64,000 nt of DNA from Rhizobium sp. Root708 (GCF_001429725.1 NZ_LMHV01000001.1:248001-312000), one strand, 5' to 3'; positions 53,442-62,765 are shown, counted from the stretch's first letter. The notes: generated by a model not told the origin, from the letters alone. Numbers and translations are program-made.

Positions 53442-54141
53442 CGGGATCGAAATGCAGGATGTACGACTGCGGCTCGGCCAGCATTCCTTCCGCTTTGATT
53501 GCAAACTGCCACGAGGCGCCGTGATCGCGGTGACCGGGCCATCGGGCGCTGGAAAATCGACCTTTCTCAACCTTCTTGCCGGTTTCGACATGCCCGAAGA
53601 GGGGCGCATCCTTGTTGCGGGAGACGACGTCACGCGCGAGCATCCATCCCGGCGCCCGGTTTCGCTCGTCTTTCAGGACAACAATCTGTTCGCCCACCTG
53701 GATGTGTTCACCAATGTCGGCCTCGGTATCGATCCGTCGTTGAAGCTGTCGGCCAGAGATCGGTCAGCGATCAGCGAGGCTCTGACCAAGGTCGCCCTCG
53801 ACAACTTCGAAAAGCGCATGCCGTCGACGCTTTCCGGCGGTGAGCGGCAGCGGGTCGCATTCGCGCGCGCGCTCGTCCGCAAGCGTCCGCTGCTTCTGCT
53901 CGATGAGCCGTTCGCAGCACTTGATCCGGCCCTCCGAAACGATATGGCGGCGTTGCTTCTCGACCTGCACCGCGAAACCAACAACACTGTTGTCATCGTG
54001 TCGCACGATCCGGACGAGGTTCGAAAGATAGCCGATCATGCGATCTTCATCGATGCCGGCTCCATCGTCGCTGATGCGCCGATCGAGGAGTTTCTCACAC
54101 AAAAGGATCACTTTGGCGTGGTCCAATTTCTGCGTGGCTGA
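53434..54141 (+). CDS. thiQ: Thiamine ABC transporter, ATP-binding protein
   Basis: The 235-residue ATPase has Walker A GPSGAGKST, signature LSGGERQR, Walker B LLLLDEP and switch His in VSHDP. It is shorter than FbpC-type ATPases and lacks the C-terminal TOBE domain, as is normal for ThiQ. ATG at 53434 lies inside the end of thiP, so translation is coupled. It completes the TPP-riboswitch-controlled thiBPQ operon. Confidence 0.94.
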   Translation: MADGIEMQDVRLRLGQHSFRFDCKLPRGAVIAVTGPSGAGKSTFLNLLAGFDMPEEGRILVAGDDVTREHPSRRPVSLVFQDNNLFAHLDVFTNVGLGIDPSLKLSARDRSAISEALTKVALDNFEKRMPSTLSGGERQRVAFARALVRKRPLLLLDEPFAALDPALRNDMAALLLDLHRETNNTVVIVSHDPDEVRKIADHAIFIDAGSIVADAPIEEFLTQKDHFGVVQFLRG

Positions 54142-54391
54142 CGTTTTTCACCGGGCAACGGCACTTTCGCCATAATTTGAGTCGACCCAAAGAACTCCTT
54201 AACCACGTTAGGCTTGCTAAAATACAACGGCGCCACATTTAAGCAGAGTCTCGCTATGCAACCGATGCGAAAATCAGTTACAGCAAAGACTTGCGTTCTC
54301 GTTTGTGCACTGCAAAAGCGGGGATGGACGCCTGTTTAACCGCCGTGATCGCGATCGGATCAACCGTTGGGGAAACCGATCGGCAAGCAAT

Positions 54392-55936
54392 ATGACTCGG
54401 AGAGACGCACTGGACCGCATGACGACGTGGAAACTGCCCGCGCCCGCCAGTAGTGTGTTTCTCGCAACGTGTCGTTGGGCTCGTAGTGCGTCGCTGATTT
54501 GCGCGACCAGCGCGGGGCTGTATGGCTGTCAGTCAGCCCTCGAGCAATCCTATCAGCCGAGCGTCGGCCCATCATCGAATCCCCAGATCGTCGATGAAGT
54601 CCAGAAGAATGATCCTCGTGCCGCGATGGGTGCGCGTGAGCATCCACGGATCGTTGCGAGCTATGGCGGTGAGTACAAGGATGCAAAGACCGAGCGGCTG
54701 GTTGCCCGCATCGCTGGCGCGTTGACGGCTGTCTCCGAAAACCCCAGCCAGTCGTATCGCATCACGATCCTGAACTCCCCGGCGATCAACGCTTTTGCCC
54801 TGCCGGGCGGCTATCTCTACGTGACGCGAGGCCTGCTCGCGCTCGCCAACGATGCCTCGGAAGTCGCGGCCGTCCTCTCGCATGAGATGGGCCACGTGAC
54901 GGCGAACCACGGTATCGAGCGACAGAAGCGTGAAGAGGCCGAGGTCATTGCCAGCCGCGTTGTGGCGGAGGTCCTGTCCAGCGACATCGCCGGCAAGCAG
55001 GCGCTGGCACGCGGAAAGCTGCGCCTCGCCGCATTCTCGCGGCAGCAGGAATTGCAGGCCGATGTCATCGGCGTGCGGATGCTCGGCGAAGCCGGCTACG
55101 ACCCCTATGCGGCGGGGCGCTTCCTCGATTCCATGGCAGGCTATAGTCGGTTCATGTCGGTGGACCCGGATGCCGACCAGAGCCTCGACTTCCTCTCAAG
55201 CCACCCGAATTCCGCCCAACGCATTGAGCTGGCGCGCGATCATGCGCGTGCCTTCGGACAGGAAGGCAAGGTCGGCGATACCGGCCGCAACTACTATCTC
55301 GATGGCATTGATGGCCTGCTATATGGCGACAGCCCGGAAGAGGGCTACGTCCGCGGACAGACATTCCTGCATGGCGGCTTGGGCATCCGTTTCGACGTCC
55401 CGCCCGACTTCAAGATCGACAACAAGGTCGAGGCCGTCATGGCGACGGGACCGGGCGATGTCGCCATCCGTTTCGACGGCGTTGCCGACAACCAGAACCA
55501 ATCGCTGACGAACTATATTTCCAGCGGCTGGGTCACCGGCCTCGATCCATCGAGCATTCGCCAGGTCACCGTCAACGGCATGGAAGCCGCCACGGCGCGC
55601 GCAAGCGCCGATCGTTGGGACTTCGACGTTACTGTGGTGCGCAACAACTCGCAGATCTTCCGTTTCCTGACAGCGGTTCCAAAGGGCAGCGCGACGCTGC
55701 AGCAGACGGCCGATGTCCTGCGCGCAAGTTTCCGTCGCATGACGCCGGAAGAAGCCGCTTCGCTGAAGCCACTTCGCGTGCGCGTCTTAACCGTTCGCGC
55801 CGGGGACAACATCACGACGCTCGCCGCGCGAATGATGGGAACGGATCGAAAGCTTGATCTCTTCAAGCTCATCAACGCCCTGCCGACAGGCGCGTCGGTG
55901 GCGCCCGGCGATCGCGTCAAGATCATATCAGAATAA
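54392..55936 (+). CDS. M48 family metalloprotease lipoprotein with LysM domain
   Basis: The protein is about 514 residues. A signal segment ends in the lipobox LYGC, so it is probably lipid-anchored on the periplasmic side. HEMGH (about 164-168) is the zinc-binding HExxH motif, followed by an ELQAD third-ligand segment, as in BepA-like M48 proteases that act in outer-membrane quality control. The C terminus (about 465-514) resembles a LysM peptidoglycan-binding repeat (VRAGDNITTLAARM). Starts at 54419 (ATG) or upstream GTG 54305 are possible. Confidence 0.87.
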   Translation: MTRRDALDRMTTWKLPAPASSVFLATCRWARSASLICATSAGLYGCQSALEQSYQPSVGPSSNPQIVDEVQKNDPRAAMGAREHPRIVASYGGEYKDAKTERLVARIAGALTAVSENPSQSYRITILNSPAINAFALPGGYLYVTRGLLALANDASEVAAVLSHEMGHVTANHGIERQKREEAEVIASRVVAEVLSSDIAGKQALARGKLRLAAFSRQQELQADVIGVRMLGEAGYDPYAAGRFLDSMAGYSRFMSVDPDADQSLDFLSSHPNSAQRIELARDHARAFGQEGKVGDTGRNYYLDGIDGLLYGDSPEEGYVRGQTFLHGGLGIRFDVPPDFKIDNKVEAVMATGPGDVAIRFDGVADNQNQSLTNYISSGWVTGLDPSSIRQVTVNGMEAATARASADRWDFDVTVVRNNSQIFRFLTAVPKGSATLQQTADVLRASFRRMTPEEAASLKPLRVRVLTVRAGDNITTLAARMMGTDRKLDLFKLINALPTGASVAPGDRVKIISE

Positions 55937-55938
55937 AC

Positions 55939-55963
55939 AAAGCCCGGCTTTCGCCGAGCTTTT
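55939..55963 (+). terminator. Rho-independent terminator after the M48 protease gene
   Basis: The stem AAAGC-c-CGGC / GCCG-a-GCTTT has one mismatch, a TTTC loop and ends in TTTTG. It lies 3 bases after the stop, between two convergent genes. Confidence 0.65.
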
Positions 55964-55980
55964 GTCCTGCTGGGATAGGC

Positions 55981-56844
55981 TCACGCCGACGCAGCCATAT
56001 ACGGATCCGCGCTTACAAGCGCCGTACGCAGCTTTTCCATTGCCCGGCTTTCGATCTGACGCACGCGCTCCTTGGAAATGCCGAGATCCGCGCCCAACTC
56101 TTCGAGGGTCGCACCATCCTCAGCCAGCCTGCGGGCACTGATGATCTTCATTTCACGCTCGTTGAGATGCGTGAGGGCAGACGCCAGCCATACCCGGCGG
56201 CGCTCCCCGTCGATCATGTTGGTGACCTGCTCATCGGGAAGCGGCTCATTGCTGACCAAGAAGTCCATCTTCTCGGCACTGTCCGCATCGCCGGAAACCG
56301 AAGGCGCTTGAAGCGAAGCATCATTGCTGGAAAGACGCGCATCCATGGTCTGGACGTCGGAAAGGCTGACGCCGAGGGCGGCTGCGATCTCCTGGTGAAT
56401 GGATTGCAGTGTAAGCTGTGTATCGCCCTTGGCGAGCTTGGCGCGGAGCCGGCGCAAATTGAAGAACAGCGCCTTTTGCGCCGAACTGGTACCACCGCGC
56501 ACGATCGACCAATTGCGCAGAATATAGTCCTGAATAGACGCGCGAATCCACCAGCTGGCATAGGTCGAAAAGCGCACGTCGCGTTCCGGCTCGAAGCGTG
56601 CAGCCGCCTCGAGCAGACCGACATAGCCCTCCTGAACCAGGTCGCTCATCGGCAAGCCGAAATTTCGAAACTTTGCCGCCATGGAAATGACCAGACGCAT
56701 ATGCGCCATCGCAATCTGATTTCGCGCGCCACGATCCTCATTATGTTTCCAACGAACAGCAAGATCATGTTCTTCCTCACGCGCCAGATAAGGCGCGGCC
56801 ATCGCAATCTTAATCATGCGCCGGTCTGCAGACATGTTCTTCAT
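55981..56844 (-). CDS. rpoH2: RNA polymerase sigma-32-type factor RpoH2
   Basis: The 287-residue sigma factor has region 2 (LVISMAAKFRNFGLPMSDLVQEGYVGLLEAAARFEPERDVRF area), the RpoH box (QKALFFNLRRLR, 123-134) that marks heat-shock sigma factors, and a region 4 helix-turn-helix (LEELGADLGISKERVRQIES). Rhizobia carry two RpoH proteins; the divergent sequence (VSNEPLPDEQV) and the EcfG-type promoter upstream suggest RpoH2, which serves oxidative and general stress in Sinorhizobium. AGGAGA precedes the ATG. Confidence 0.88.
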   Translation of the reverse strand: MKNMSADRRMIKIAMAAPYLAREEEHDLAVRWKHNEDRGARNQIAMAHMRLVISMAAKFRNFGLPMSDLVQEGYVGLLEAAARFEPERDVRFSTYASWWIRASIQDYILRNWSIVRGGTSSAQKALFFNLRRLRAKLAKGDTQLTLQSIHQEIAAALGVSLSDVQTMDARLSSNDASLQAPSVSGDADSAEKMDFLVSNEPLPDEQVTNMIDGERRRVWLASALTHLNEREMKIISARRLAEDGATLEELGADLGISKERVRQIESRAMEKLRTALVSADPYMAASA

Positions 56845-56987
56845 ATCGGTCTCCTGAGCTCAGGCTAGCCCTAATTTGGGCAACAAATATCTGTTTCCGG
56901 ACACAACGCGCCCGGATCGAAATCGTGGTTTGGAAGATATGAAGGCCTCGGCTCTGGATGTTTGCGACAGAGGCCCTAGTTTATTGT

Positions 56988-57059
56988 CTAGGTACCGTTC
57001 AGGCCATTCGGCGGGATCAGTTTCGTCAAGTTGCCGGCCGGGCAAGATTTGGAAGGCAT
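56988..57059 (-). CDS. 23-codon leader ORF upstream of rpoH2
   Basis: A short frame (beginning MPSKSCPAGN) starts with ATG at 57059, 8 bases after a perfect GAGGAG ribosome site, and ends in TAG at 56990-56988. It lies in the rpoH2 leader between the EcfG-type promoter and the rpoH2 start 143 bases downstream. Nothing is known about such a peptide; it could be a translated leader that affects rpoH2 expression. The only evidence is the strong Shine-Dalgarno site and its position. Confidence 0.35.
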   Translation of the reverse strand: MPSKSCPAGNLTKLIPPNGLNGT

Positions 57060-57136
57060 GATCCGCTCCTCGTCACGTTGACTTCGAGGCGATCTGACGG
57101 GCCGCGGCCCGAACAGGTTCGCACTGACATTTTATA

Positions 57137-57161
57137 AACGCGCGACTGCGGAAAAAGTTCC
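57137..57161 (-). promoter_or_regulatory. EcfG (RpoE2)-type promoter upstream of rpoH2
   Basis: On the minus strand GGAAC (57161-57157), 16 bases and CGTT (57140-57137) match exactly the general-stress promoter of alphaproteobacterial EcfG sigma factors. It reads toward rpoH2, whose ATG is about 290 bases away, and lies directly after the carD terminator. Control of rpoH2 by RpoE2 is known in Sinorhizobium meliloti. Confidence 0.7.
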
Positions 57162-57164
57162 AAT

Positions 57165-57194
57165 AAAAAACCCGGCTCGATGGCCGGGTTTTTT
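57165..57194. terminator. Strong bidirectional terminator after carD
   Basis: A perfect 12-bp stem (AAAAAACCCGGC / GCCGGGTTTTTT, loop of 6) gives a T run on either strand. It begins 20 bases after the carD stop. Confidence 0.92.
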
Positions 57195-57214
57195 GTGAGA
57201 AGTGACAGGCCTTT

Positions 57215-57787
57215 TTAAGCCGCCTCATCCTGGGATTCGTCTTCCTCGATCGCCTTGCCGCGCTTCGGACCCTTGTTCAGGTTGGTCTCGACCAGACGGA
57301 CGGCTTCGGTTTCGGACATTTTGTTCACAGCGGCAATTTCGCGCGCCATGCGATCAAGGGCCGCTTCGTAAAGCTGACGCTCGGAATAGGACTGCTCCGG
57401 CTGGTTTTCGGCACGGTAGAGGTCGCGCACGACTTCAGCGATGGAAATCAAGTCGCCGGAATTGATCTTGGCATCATATTCCTGCGCGCGACGGGACCAC
57501 ATGGTACGCTTCACGCGTGCCTTACCCTGCACAACCTTCAGAGCACGCTCCACGAAATCGGTCTCGGAGAGCTTGCGCATACCAATGCTCATAGCTTTCG
57601 CGACCGGCACCTTCAGACGCATTTTGTCCTTTTCGAAATCAATTACGAAAAGTTCCAACTTCATGCCGGCGACTTCTTGCTCTTCGATGGAGCTGATGGT
57701 ACCGACGCCATGTGCGGGGTACACGATCGATTCACCGGTCTTGAAGCCATGGCGTGCTGCTGAAGGTTTTTTCTGCTGGGTCGTCAT
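57215..57787 (-). CDS. carD: CarD/CdnL-type transcription regulator
   Basis: The 190-residue protein has an N-terminal RNA-polymerase-interacting Tudor-like domain (GESIVYPAHGVGTISSIEEQEVAGMK) and a helical C-terminal DNA-binding domain (about 80-165). CarD-type proteins stabilise open promoter complexes, notably at rRNA promoters. The acidic C-terminal end is typical. ATG at 57787 is chosen, with GGGAG about 13 bases before it; a TTG three codons earlier is an alternative. Confidence 0.9.
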   Translation of the reverse strand: MTTQQKKPSAARHGFKTGESIVYPAHGVGTISSIEEQEVAGMKLELFVIDFEKDKMRLKVPVAKAMSIGMRKLSETDFVERALKVVQGKARVKRTMWSRRAQEYDAKINSGDLISIAEVVRDLYRAENQPEQSYSERQLYEAALDRMAREIAAVNKMSETEAVRLVETNLNKGPKRGKAIEEDESQDEAA

Positions 57788-58169
57788 TCTATTCAAAAAC
57801 TCCCTGTTACGCTTCCGGCGAGAGCCGGAGCCGGGTCAGTCAGGCCCGGGTGAGACGGTCGGATCCGTCGGGTGACTTTACTTCTGGCCCACCGGTCGAA
57901 AACAAAGCTATACCCCCGCGCGATTTTAGGACCTGACAGCTCAAGGCGTTGATATGTCACGGAAACCGAGCGTTAGTTGATTTGCTTTCTGGTGGTTTTG
58001 GGCATGCGACATGCCGCAAATGGATCAGTGATATTAAAGCTACCACAAAAATATGAGGAAATCAATAATTTACTGTGCATGAGTCATGCGGGCAACACAT
58101 GTCACCCATATGCTCCAAGCACATTTCGCCCCATATCGCAGGCGTTAAAGCCGGATCGACCTAAGTCGA
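57788..58169. other. Intergenic region between fdxA and carD
   Basis: This 382-base stretch holds no supported gene. Both neighbours are on the minus strand, so it should contain the carD promoter and leader. At its left end a perfect 7-bp hairpin (GATCGAC-CTAA-GTCGATC, 58154-58171) overlaps the fdxA stop codon. Short plus-strand frames here lack ribosome sites. Confidence 0.5.
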
Positions 58170-58508
<339 letters not shown>

Positions 58509-58701
58509 GAAGAACTCCAGGATTCTCGCTTAGATAGGGCCGGGCAACCTGGAACGTCACACCTTCCCTAGCCGGAAGAGCCGCGCGACCATGTTTGGGA
58601 AACCGTCATGCGATCCGGCAGGTTGTCTGTCAAGTATCGGCTTTGAAGGCGGATTTCAAGAATAAACCGATCTCAAAAAGGGCCAGTCGCGGCAGAGTTT
58701 T

Positions 58702-59106
58702 CTAATCATCGTCCGACATCAATCGATCGATTGCGCGGCGTTCCTTCTTCGTCGGTCTGCCGGCACCGGTCGCGCGTATCGCCTGTTCATAAGGCGTCAG
58801 CTTCGCGGCCTCTTCGGGTGATGGAGAAAGGTCGTCGTAGAGGAGCCTGGCTTCCTCGTAGGGTCCGCGTCGTTCACCGCCGGCCCTGACCTGCAGGATC
58901 AAATCCCGCCGCTCGAGCGTCAACTCGATCTTGTCGCCGATCTTGACCATCTGGCTGGGTTGGAGCACGCGCACACCGTTGATGCGCACGTGACCGGATT
59001 GAACATGGCTTTGCGCCAGCGAGCGTGACTTCACCATACGCGTGAAGAACAGCCACTTGTCGATACGCTGTCGCGAACCGGTTGCTGGCTGTGTCTCCCC
59101 GTCCAT
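58702..59106 (-). CDS. S4-domain RNA-binding protein (Hsp15/HslR-like)
   Basis: The 134-residue basic protein has an S4 domain at about 15-60 (RIDKWLFFTRMVKSRSLAQSHVQSGHVRINGVRV) and a charged C-terminal part (PTKKERRAIDRL). Hsp15 binds 50S subunits carrying stalled nascent chains. It starts 7 bases after the stop of the helicase gene, so the two RNA-related genes probably form an operon. Confidence 0.9.
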   Translation of the reverse strand: MDGETQPATGSRQRIDKWLFFTRMVKSRSLAQSHVQSGHVRINGVRVLQPSQMVKIGDKIELTLERRDLILQVRAGGERRGPYEEARLLYDDLSPSPEEAAKLTPYEQAIRATGAGRPTKKERRAIDRLMSDDD

Positions 59107-59112
59107 GATGTC

Positions 59113-62100
59113 TTACTTCTTCATCTGCTCCTTCAAGGCAGCGAGCTTGGCGAAGGGTGAATCCGGATCAATCGGCTTTTCCTTGCGCGGCGGCTTCGCC
59201 TCGAAGCGCAGCGACTGGTTGCCGCCACGATTATTGTTGTTGCGGTCCTTGCGATCACCGCGATCCTGACGGTCGCCGCGTTGCTCGTTGCGGTCACCGC
59301 GCCCCTGATGCGGCTTGCCGCCGTCCTTGCGCTGCGGACGACCGCCCTCGCCCGCTTCCGAGCCGCCGCCGTTACGACGGTTGCCGCGATCCTGAGGCTG
59401 GCCTGCACGACGCTCGCCCTGCTGGCCGCGTGGCTGACGCTGCGCATCGCTCCGACCGGCGAGGCGCCATAGAAGTACCGGCTTCGGCTCCTCTGCTTCC
59501 CCCGCTTCCGCAACGGGCTGGTCTTCAACGGCCGCCGGCTGTTCGACAACGGCTGCCTCCGAACCGCTCTCCTCTGTGACTGCGTCCGCGTCGTCGTGAT
59601 CGGAAGCTTCGGCAGCAGCCTCCACGGTCTCCGTGACCACAGGTGCGGCTGTCATGACCTGAGCCGCAAGATGCGCTGCGGCCTCCTCCGCCTTCACGGC
59701 GTCGGCACGGTAGCCGAGACCCTTCAGGATCTCTTCCATGTCTTCCAGCGTCGCGCCGAGAATGGAGAGCATCGCCGTTGTCGTGGTGAAACGACGACCG
59801 TCGTAAGCACCTTCCGGACGATTGGCCTGACCGGGCTTCCACTGCAGCAGCGGCCGGATGATATCGGCGAGGCGCTCAAGGATATCGATACGAACGGCGC
59901 GCTTTCCAAGGAAGCGGAAACCGGCAAGCTTGTAGAATGTGCGCTCGAAGGTCGGGTCGGTGACGACGGACGTACGGCCAGCGGCCAGTACCGGAATGAG
60001 ATCGCCATAGCCTGGCTTGTCCAGGCCGTCGTTCTTCAGAGCCCAAAGCAGGGTAATCAGCTCCGCGGGCGCGGGCTTCAACAGAGCCGGAACAAAAATG
60101 TGGTAGGCACCGAAACGCACGCCGTAGCGACGCATCGAAGCACGAGCGTCCTGATCGAGAGACTTCACCTCTTCCGTGACATCGCGACGGAAAAGCACAC
60201 CGAGGTTCTCGACGAGCTGGAATGCCAGCCCCTTGGCAAGTCCCTGCAGGTCTTCGGCGCGCGACAGATCGTCGAGCGGCTTCAGAACCGTGCTGATGTG
60301 ATGATTGACGAACCGCTCGATACGGGCGGCGACGTGATCGCGCGCATTGCTCGTGAGCTGCTCGTCTGCCAGCAAGACCACCCGCGGACGCATGATGTGG
60401 TCGCTTCCCAAAAGACGCGCCACCGGATCGCCCAGCCAACGGATCAAACCGTCCGAACTGATTGCCAGATCGCCATTACCGGCAGCATGAAGACGTGCTG
60501 CACGTGCCTCGAATTCAAGCGCCAGCGCTTTCTGCGACGCAGACTGGACTGCCTTGGCGTCAGGTCCGTCTGCTCCCGCAACAGGCGTGAACCGGAATCC
60601 CGACAACTGCCCCACATGATGCCCTTCAACGAAGACATCGCCATTTACACTGATTTCAGCTTCCAGCATCGCATTCTCTCTCAGGCGCTTCATGAGCACA
60701 GATGTCCTGCGATCAACAAAGCGTTTCGTCAACCTTTCATGTAACGCATCGGACAATCGATCTTCGATTTCCCGCGTCTTTTCCTGCCAGTGTGTCGGAT
60801 CGGCAAGCCAGTTGGGCCGATTCGATACATAGGTCCACGTCCTTATCTGCGCGATTCGCGCCGAAAGCGTGTCAATTTCACCATCCGTTCGATCGGCGCG
60901 ATGAACTTGTTCCGCAAGGAAGTCCTCGTTCACCGTGCCATAGCGCACGAGATCCGAAAAGAGGGTGGAGATGAGATCGGCGTGTTGGGCGGGCGCAATG
61001 CGCCTGTAATCAGGCAAAGCGCACGCTTCCCAAAGCTTCTCCACACGCGCTGGCGTTTTGGCGAGATCAACGATCTCCGGATAGCGCGACAGATGCTCCA
61101 AGGCCTGCTGGTCGACGGCGGGAAGCGCCCGCGTCAAACCGGTCACGCTCGGTCCGGTCTCGAGGCTTGCGCGCAAGGCGTGGAGCGAGGCGAAATCCAG
61201 GTTCTTGGTTCGCCACTGCAGCACCTTGATACTGTCGAACTGGTGCCCCTCGATCCGCTCGACAAGCTCCTCGTCGAACGGATCGACATGACCCGTGACG
61301 CCGAAGGTGCCATCCCGGACGTGCCGGCCCGCGCGACCGGCAATCTGAGCGAGTTCGGCAGGATTCAAATTGCGGAATTGGTAGCCGTCGAATTTCCGGT
61401 CCTGCGCGAAGGCAACGTGGTCGACATCGAGATTGAGACCCATTCCGATCGCGTCGGTGGCGACGAGATACTCGACATCACCAGCTTGATAGAGCGCGAC
61501 TTGCGCATTGCGCGTCCGAGGGCTGAGCGCACCGAGGACAACGGCAGCCCCGCCGCGCTGGCGCCGTATGAGTTCCGCGATGGCATAGACCTCGTCCGTC
61601 GAGAAGGCGACGATTGCCGAGCGCTGCGGCAGGCGAGTGATCTTCTTCTGACCCGCGTAAAAAAGCTGAGAAAGCCGCGGCCGTTCGACCACGGTAATGC
61701 CTGGAAGCAATTGCTGCAGGATCGGGCGCATGGTGGCGGCGCCAAGCAACAGCGTCTCGTCGCGCCCGCGTAAGTGAAGGATACGATCGGTGAAGATGTG
61801 TCCACGCTCAAGATCTCCAGCGAGCTGAACCTCGTCGATGGCAACGAAAGCCGCCTTCGTCTCGCGCGGCATCGCCTCGACCGTGCAGACCGAAAAGCGC
61901 GCATTGGGAGGCGAAATCTTCTCTTCGCCGGTAACCAGCGCAACGTTCTGGACGCCCACCTTCTCCACGACGCGCGAATAGACTTCACGCGCCAGCAAGC
62001 GCAACGGCAAGCCGATCACACCTGTCCCATGCGCGACCATACGCTCGATAGCATAATGCGTCTTGCCGGTATTCGTGGGCCCGAGCACCGCGGTCACGCC

Positions 62101-62139
62101 GCGCCCGGACAATATCATCGGCTGCGATGTCAGAGTCAT
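59113..62139 (-). CDS. Suv3-like DExH RNA helicase with RG-rich disordered tail
   Basis: The 1008-residue protein has helicase motifs GPTNTGKTHYA (motif I, near residue 22), DEVQLAGD (motif II) and, in the second RecA domain, ATDAIGMGLNLDVDHVAF and IAGRAGRHVRDG. This order matches the mitochondrial Suv3/bacterial Suv3-like family, which unwinds RNA for degradation. From about residue 870 the chain is acidic, and the last 110 residues are rich in Arg, Gly, Asn and Gln (repeated GDR/RGD), likely disordered and RNA-binding. ATG at 62139 is preferred over longer frames to 62310. Confidence 0.88.
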   Translation of the reverse strand: MTLTSQPMILSGRGVTAVLGPTNTGKTHYAIERMVAHGTGVIGLPLRLLAREVYSRVVEKVGVQNVALVTGEEKISPPNARFSVCTVEAMPRETKAAFVAIDEVQLAGDLERGHIFTDRILHLRGRDETLLLGAATMRPILQQLLPGITVVERPRLSQLFYAGQKKITRLPQRSAIVAFSTDEVYAIAELIRRQRGGAAVVLGALSPRTRNAQVALYQAGDVEYLVATDAIGMGLNLDVDHVAFAQDRKFDGYQFRNLNPAELAQIAGRAGRHVRDGTFGVTGHVDPFDEELVERIEGHQFDSIKVLQWRTKNLDFASLHALRASLETGPSVTGLTRALPAVDQQALEHLSRYPEIVDLAKTPARVEKLWEACALPDYRRIAPAQHADLISTLFSDLVRYGTVNEDFLAEQVHRADRTDGEIDTLSARIAQIRTWTYVSNRPNWLADPTHWQEKTREIEDRLSDALHERLTKRFVDRRTSVLMKRLRENAMLEAEISVNGDVFVEGHHVGQLSGFRFTPVAGADGPDAKAVQSASQKALALEFEARAARLHAAGNGDLAISSDGLIRWLGDPVARLLGSDHIMRPRVVLLADEQLTSNARDHVAARIERFVNHHISTVLKPLDDLSRAEDLQGLAKGLAFQLVENLGVLFRRDVTEEVKSLDQDARASMRRYGVRFGAYHIFVPALLKPAPAELITLLWALKNDGLDKPGYGDLIPVLAAGRTSVVTDPTFERTFYKLAGFRFLGKRAVRIDILERLADIIRPLLQWKPGQANRPEGAYDGRRFTTTTAMLSILGATLEDMEEILKGLGYRADAVKAEEAAAHLAAQVMTAAPVVTETVEAAAEASDHDDADAVTEESGSEAAVVEQPAAVEDQPVAEAGEAEEPKPVLLWRLAGRSDAQRQPRGQQGERRAGQPQDRGNRRNGGGSEAGEGGRPQRKDGGKPHQGRGDRNEQRGDRQDRGDRKDRNNNNRGGNQSLRFEAKPPRKEKPIDPDSPFAKLAALKEQMKK

Positions 62140-62293
62140 GGTCCTGCAAGAGGGGCGCAACGCCCCCGAAGTCAAATCGGCACGTGTGAAGCACACAACA
62201 CATGGACAGCCGTACCCACAAACGCAAGGGCTGATTTCTAATTTGCCATACCGATTTTCGACGCACGAATAACTTGCAGGGTACACGCACTGC

Positions 62294-62552
62294 GATTCGG
62301 AACAGCGCAAGAACGAATCAGAGACGAATCGCTGCCGAGCTCCGATTCAGGGTTTGTTCACGGCTAAGTATTGATTTTGAATCGCTTTTTTCCACAAGAT
62401 GCTGAATCGCCAGATTCTACCTTTGCGAGTGTTGCCGATCGTCTGGCCCTCATTTCTCAGCTTCATGCGCGCTGATAGCCGGGTTTCGACACGCTGACCC
62501 CGGCGTCACGATTTGAGCAAAATGCCTCCGTGCGACGAAATCTCCATGATTC
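62294..62552. promoter_or_regulatory. GANTC (CcrM methylation) cluster in a 626-base gap
   Basis: The stretch 62140-62765 has no supported gene and contains the helicase promoter. Eight GANTC sites occur at 62294, 62315, 62326, 62344, 62379, 62404, 62413 and 62548, seven of them within 124 bases. A DnaA-box-like TTTTCCACA lies at 62388-62396. GANTC is the target of the cell-cycle methyltransferase CcrM of alphaproteobacteria, so methylation-dependent control is possible. Confidence 0.45.
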
Positions 62553-62701
62553 TGCTGCTTTGCACGCCACAACCTATTGTATTTAATGGATCTTTAGGCA
62601 TATTTCACGAATGGCCTGCGCGAAATCGTGCAAAACTACGATAAGCTGGCTAGGAACGTGAGACTATTTGAAGGCTAAGACGTGGCGTAAAAGGATTTGG
62701 C

Positions 62702-62726
62702 GGAACAAAAAGCCGGCAAACGTGTT
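62702..62726 (+). promoter_or_regulatory. EcfG-like promoter candidate upstream of the DUF3309 gene
   Basis: GGAAC (62702-62706), 16 bases and TGTT (62723-62726) differ from the EcfG consensus GGAAC-N16-CGTT by one base. It ends 39 bases before the DUF3309 start. Small membrane-protein genes of this type are often under general stress control in rhizobia. Confidence 0.35.
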
Positions 62727-62765
62727 TTCTGCTCATTCTAATGGAATGCGTCGAGGTCACAGAAA

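Noticed and set aside
54253..54337. A 27-codon frame before the M48 protease gene
   Set aside because: It starts with ATG but has no ribosome site, and it overlaps the likely leader of the protease gene. There is no reason to call it a gene.
62294..62420. Replication origin
   Set aside because: GANTC sites and one DnaA-like box are suggestive, but there is only one box, no A/T-rich unwinding segment and no hemE, dnaA, parAB or repABC gene nearby. A regulatory region is more likely.
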